Source: Stutzerimonas azotifigens (GTDB lineage: Bacteria; Pseudomonadota; Gammaproteobacteria; Pseudomonadales; Pseudomonadaceae). From it: a stretch of DNA of 64,000 nucleotides. The first letter of the stretch is position 1. Each line of letters opens with the position of its first letter. This document shows, in pieces, positions 62,847 through 64,000 of the stretch. The position numbers and the translations under genes were made by a program. The stretch is from contig NZ_JAAMRF010000005.1 in the NCBI RefSeq assembly GCF_013522725.1, positions 186,001 to 250,000 on the forward strand. The letters run 5' to 3'. Under the pieces are notes generated by a model. It was not told where the DNA came from. It did not search any database and saw only the letters and a list, made by a program, of their open reading frames with translations.

Positions 62847-63128
62847 TCAGCCGCGCCAGTCGATGGTGAGCGATTCTTCGCTAGCCGCCATGCGTTGCAA
62901 ATGGTCGGCGACCACCTCCTGCAAGCGCGGCAGGTTCTCCTGCTCGCCTTCAAGCTCTACTTCGAGGATGCCGCCGCCGGCCTGCATGCTGCAGCGGCCG
63001 GTGGGGAGCTCAACGGTGCCGCTCTGCTCCTGAAGGTCCACCGGGAACTTGTGTCCCCAATGCTTGCATAGGCGCTTGATCAGCCGTTCGGGCGTTTGGG
63101 TGGCGATGCTGGCGTTGGAAACGGCCAT
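62847..63128 (-). CDS. DUF2218 protein
   Basis: A 93-residue protein with the DUF2218 pattern PERLIKRLCKHWGHKFPVDLQEQSGTVELPTGRC and a C-terminal LPRLQEVVADHLQRMAASEE, in family order. It is cytoplasmic; function unknown, sometimes found near siderophore or stress genes. ATG at 63128 follows AGAGGAG on the minus strand. It may be cotranscribed with the upstream dioxygenase gene, 24 bases away. Confidence 0.82.
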   Translation of the reverse strand: MAVSNASIATQTPERLIKRLCKHWGHKFPVDLQEQSGTVELPTGRCSMQAGGGILEVELEGEQENLPRLQEVVADHLQRMAASEESLTIDWRG

Positions 63129-63151
63129 CTGGGGCTCCTCTGGTTTGAAAG

Positions 63152-63973
63152 TCAGGCAAAACGGAAGGCGGACAAGGTGGTTTCCATGACCCGGTCGCTG
63201 AAAATCTTGCGGCCAGGGCCCGAATGACCGGCGCCCGCCGCGACGAGCAAGGGTAGCAGATGCTCTTCGGCGCCCGGCGGATGGCACAGCCTCGCCGACG
63301 GGGCCTCGCTCCAGCGCGCCAGCTCGGCTTCGCGGCGCTCGGCCGGGGATTCGACCACTTGGGCCAGCCAGGCGTCGAACGCATCGGAAATCGGGCCGAA
63401 ACGCGGGTCGCCATAGCCACGCATGTTATGAAAGCTCATCCCGCTACCGAGTATCAGCACCCCTTCCTCGCGCAACGGCGCCAGCGCTCGGCCTGCCGCC
63501 AGATGCGCCTCGGGATCGAGGTCGCTGCGCAGCGACAACTGCACCACGGGAATCTGCGCCTCCGGGAACATCAGCTTCAGCGGGATGAACAGGCCGTGAT
63601 CGAAACCGCGTTGCGCGTCCTCTCGCGCGGCCAGGCCCGCCGTCTCCAGCAGGTCGCGCAACCGCGCGGCCAGCTCTGGACTGCCCGGGGCCGGGTAGCG
63701 CAGCGCATAGGTGTGCTCGGGGAAACCGTAGTAGTCATAGATCAATTCGGGCGCTTGCCCGCTGGTGATACTGAACACCGGTTCGAGCCAGTGGCCCGAT
63801 ACCACCAAGATGGCGTTCGGTGGCTGCTCGAGGGTAGCGGCGAAACCGCTCAGAAACCGCGCCATCGCATTCCAGGCGTCGGCCGGCTTCCAATCCATGA
63901 AGAAGCAGGGCCCAGCGCCGTGGGGAATGAAAGCGCTGGGCTGGATGGAAACGGAGTCGGCTGCGGCGCTCAT
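63152..63973 (-). CDS. DODA-type extradiol dioxygenase (YgiD-like)
   Basis: A 273-residue LigB-superfamily enzyme, close to E. coli YgiD (4,5-DOPA extradiol dioxygenase). Metal ligands are the His in FIPHGAGPCFF region and HGLFIPLKLMFPEAQIPVVQLSL, with GSGMSFHNMRGYG near the C-terminal third. It cleaves catechol-type rings using Fe or Zn. Natural substrate in bacteria is uncertain. The gene is complete; only 27 bases follow before the window edge. Confidence 0.9.
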   Translation of the reverse strand: MSAAADSVSIQPSAFIPHGAGPCFFMDWKPADAWNAMARFLSGFAATLEQPPNAILVVSGHWLEPVFSITSGQAPELIYDYYGFPEHTYALRYPAPGSPELAARLRDLLETAGLAAREDAQRGFDHGLFIPLKLMFPEAQIPVVQLSLRSDLDPEAHLAAGRALAPLREEGVLILGSGMSFHNMRGYGDPRFGPISDAFDAWLAQVVESPAERREAELARWSEAPSARLCHPPGAEEHLLPLLVAAGAGHSGPGRKIFSDRVMETTLSAFRFA

Positions 63974-64000
63974 TGCGGTGCCCTGTGCGGGGTAAATGGA

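Overview
The window is a high-GC, gene-dense chromosomal stretch from a gammaproteobacterium of the Pseudomonas/Stutzerimonas group. Three things point there: the glgA-treZ-malQ-treY-DUF2934-glgX gene order known from P. aeruginosa, a DUF1652 protein (a family concentrated in Pseudomonas), and REP-like intergenic repeats ending in the Pseudomonas-type core GCTCCCAC. No rRNA, tRNA, transposase, integrase or CRISPR array was seen. Gene order looks chromosomal, with one small decayed, lower-GC patch around 18.3-19.1 kb.

Layout. 0-4.7 kb: the molybdate transporter modABC, a GNAT acetyltransferase and a peptide-type periplasmic binding protein. 4.9-9.1 kb: a tripartite MFS-HlyD-NodT efflux operon. 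9.1-24.6 kb: mixed genes, including a giant orphan CheB/CheR/histidine-kinase/receiver fusion, a sugar epimerase-family enzyme, DUF808, an MFS exporter, a ClpP-like peptidase next to a broken glyoxalase-family gene, a 19-cysteine four-helix-bundle protein, a second orphan CheB and two unusual exported short-chain dehydrogenases. 24.8-33.4 kb: a LysR regulator divergent from a valine/isobutyrate-type degradation operon (acyl-CoA synthetase, mmsA, enoyl-CoA hydratase, mmsB, 3-hydroxyisobutyryl-CoA hydrolase, acyl-CoA dehydrogenase).

33.4-42.2 kb: the most interesting part. A gamma-glutamyltransferase-family protein, a GntR/FCD regulator, a cytosine-deaminase-like amidohydrolase, a branched-chain-type ABC transporter and a SnoaL-like protein form a module of unknown substrate. 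In the transporter LivM, LivG and LivF are fused into one 830-residue polypeptide. Copies of the palindrome TTGCTAGCAA lie at every transcription unit of the module, including the regulator's own probable promoter, so the module looks like a self-contained GntR regulon.

42.2-64 kb: a cache-type hybrid sensor kinase, DNA ligase D, then stress-type genes (DUF1652, DUF2061, a DUF892 ferritin-like protein, a mechanosensitive channel, a CinA-domain protein), the trehalose/glycogen operon, an M23 peptidase, DUF2218 and a DODA-type dioxygenase. In the mechanosensitive channel frame no ATG, GTG or TTG lies upstream of the first membrane helix, but an ideal Shine-Dalgarno precedes an ATC codon. The second half resembles the RpoS-linked desiccation/osmotic-stress region of P. 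aeruginosa.
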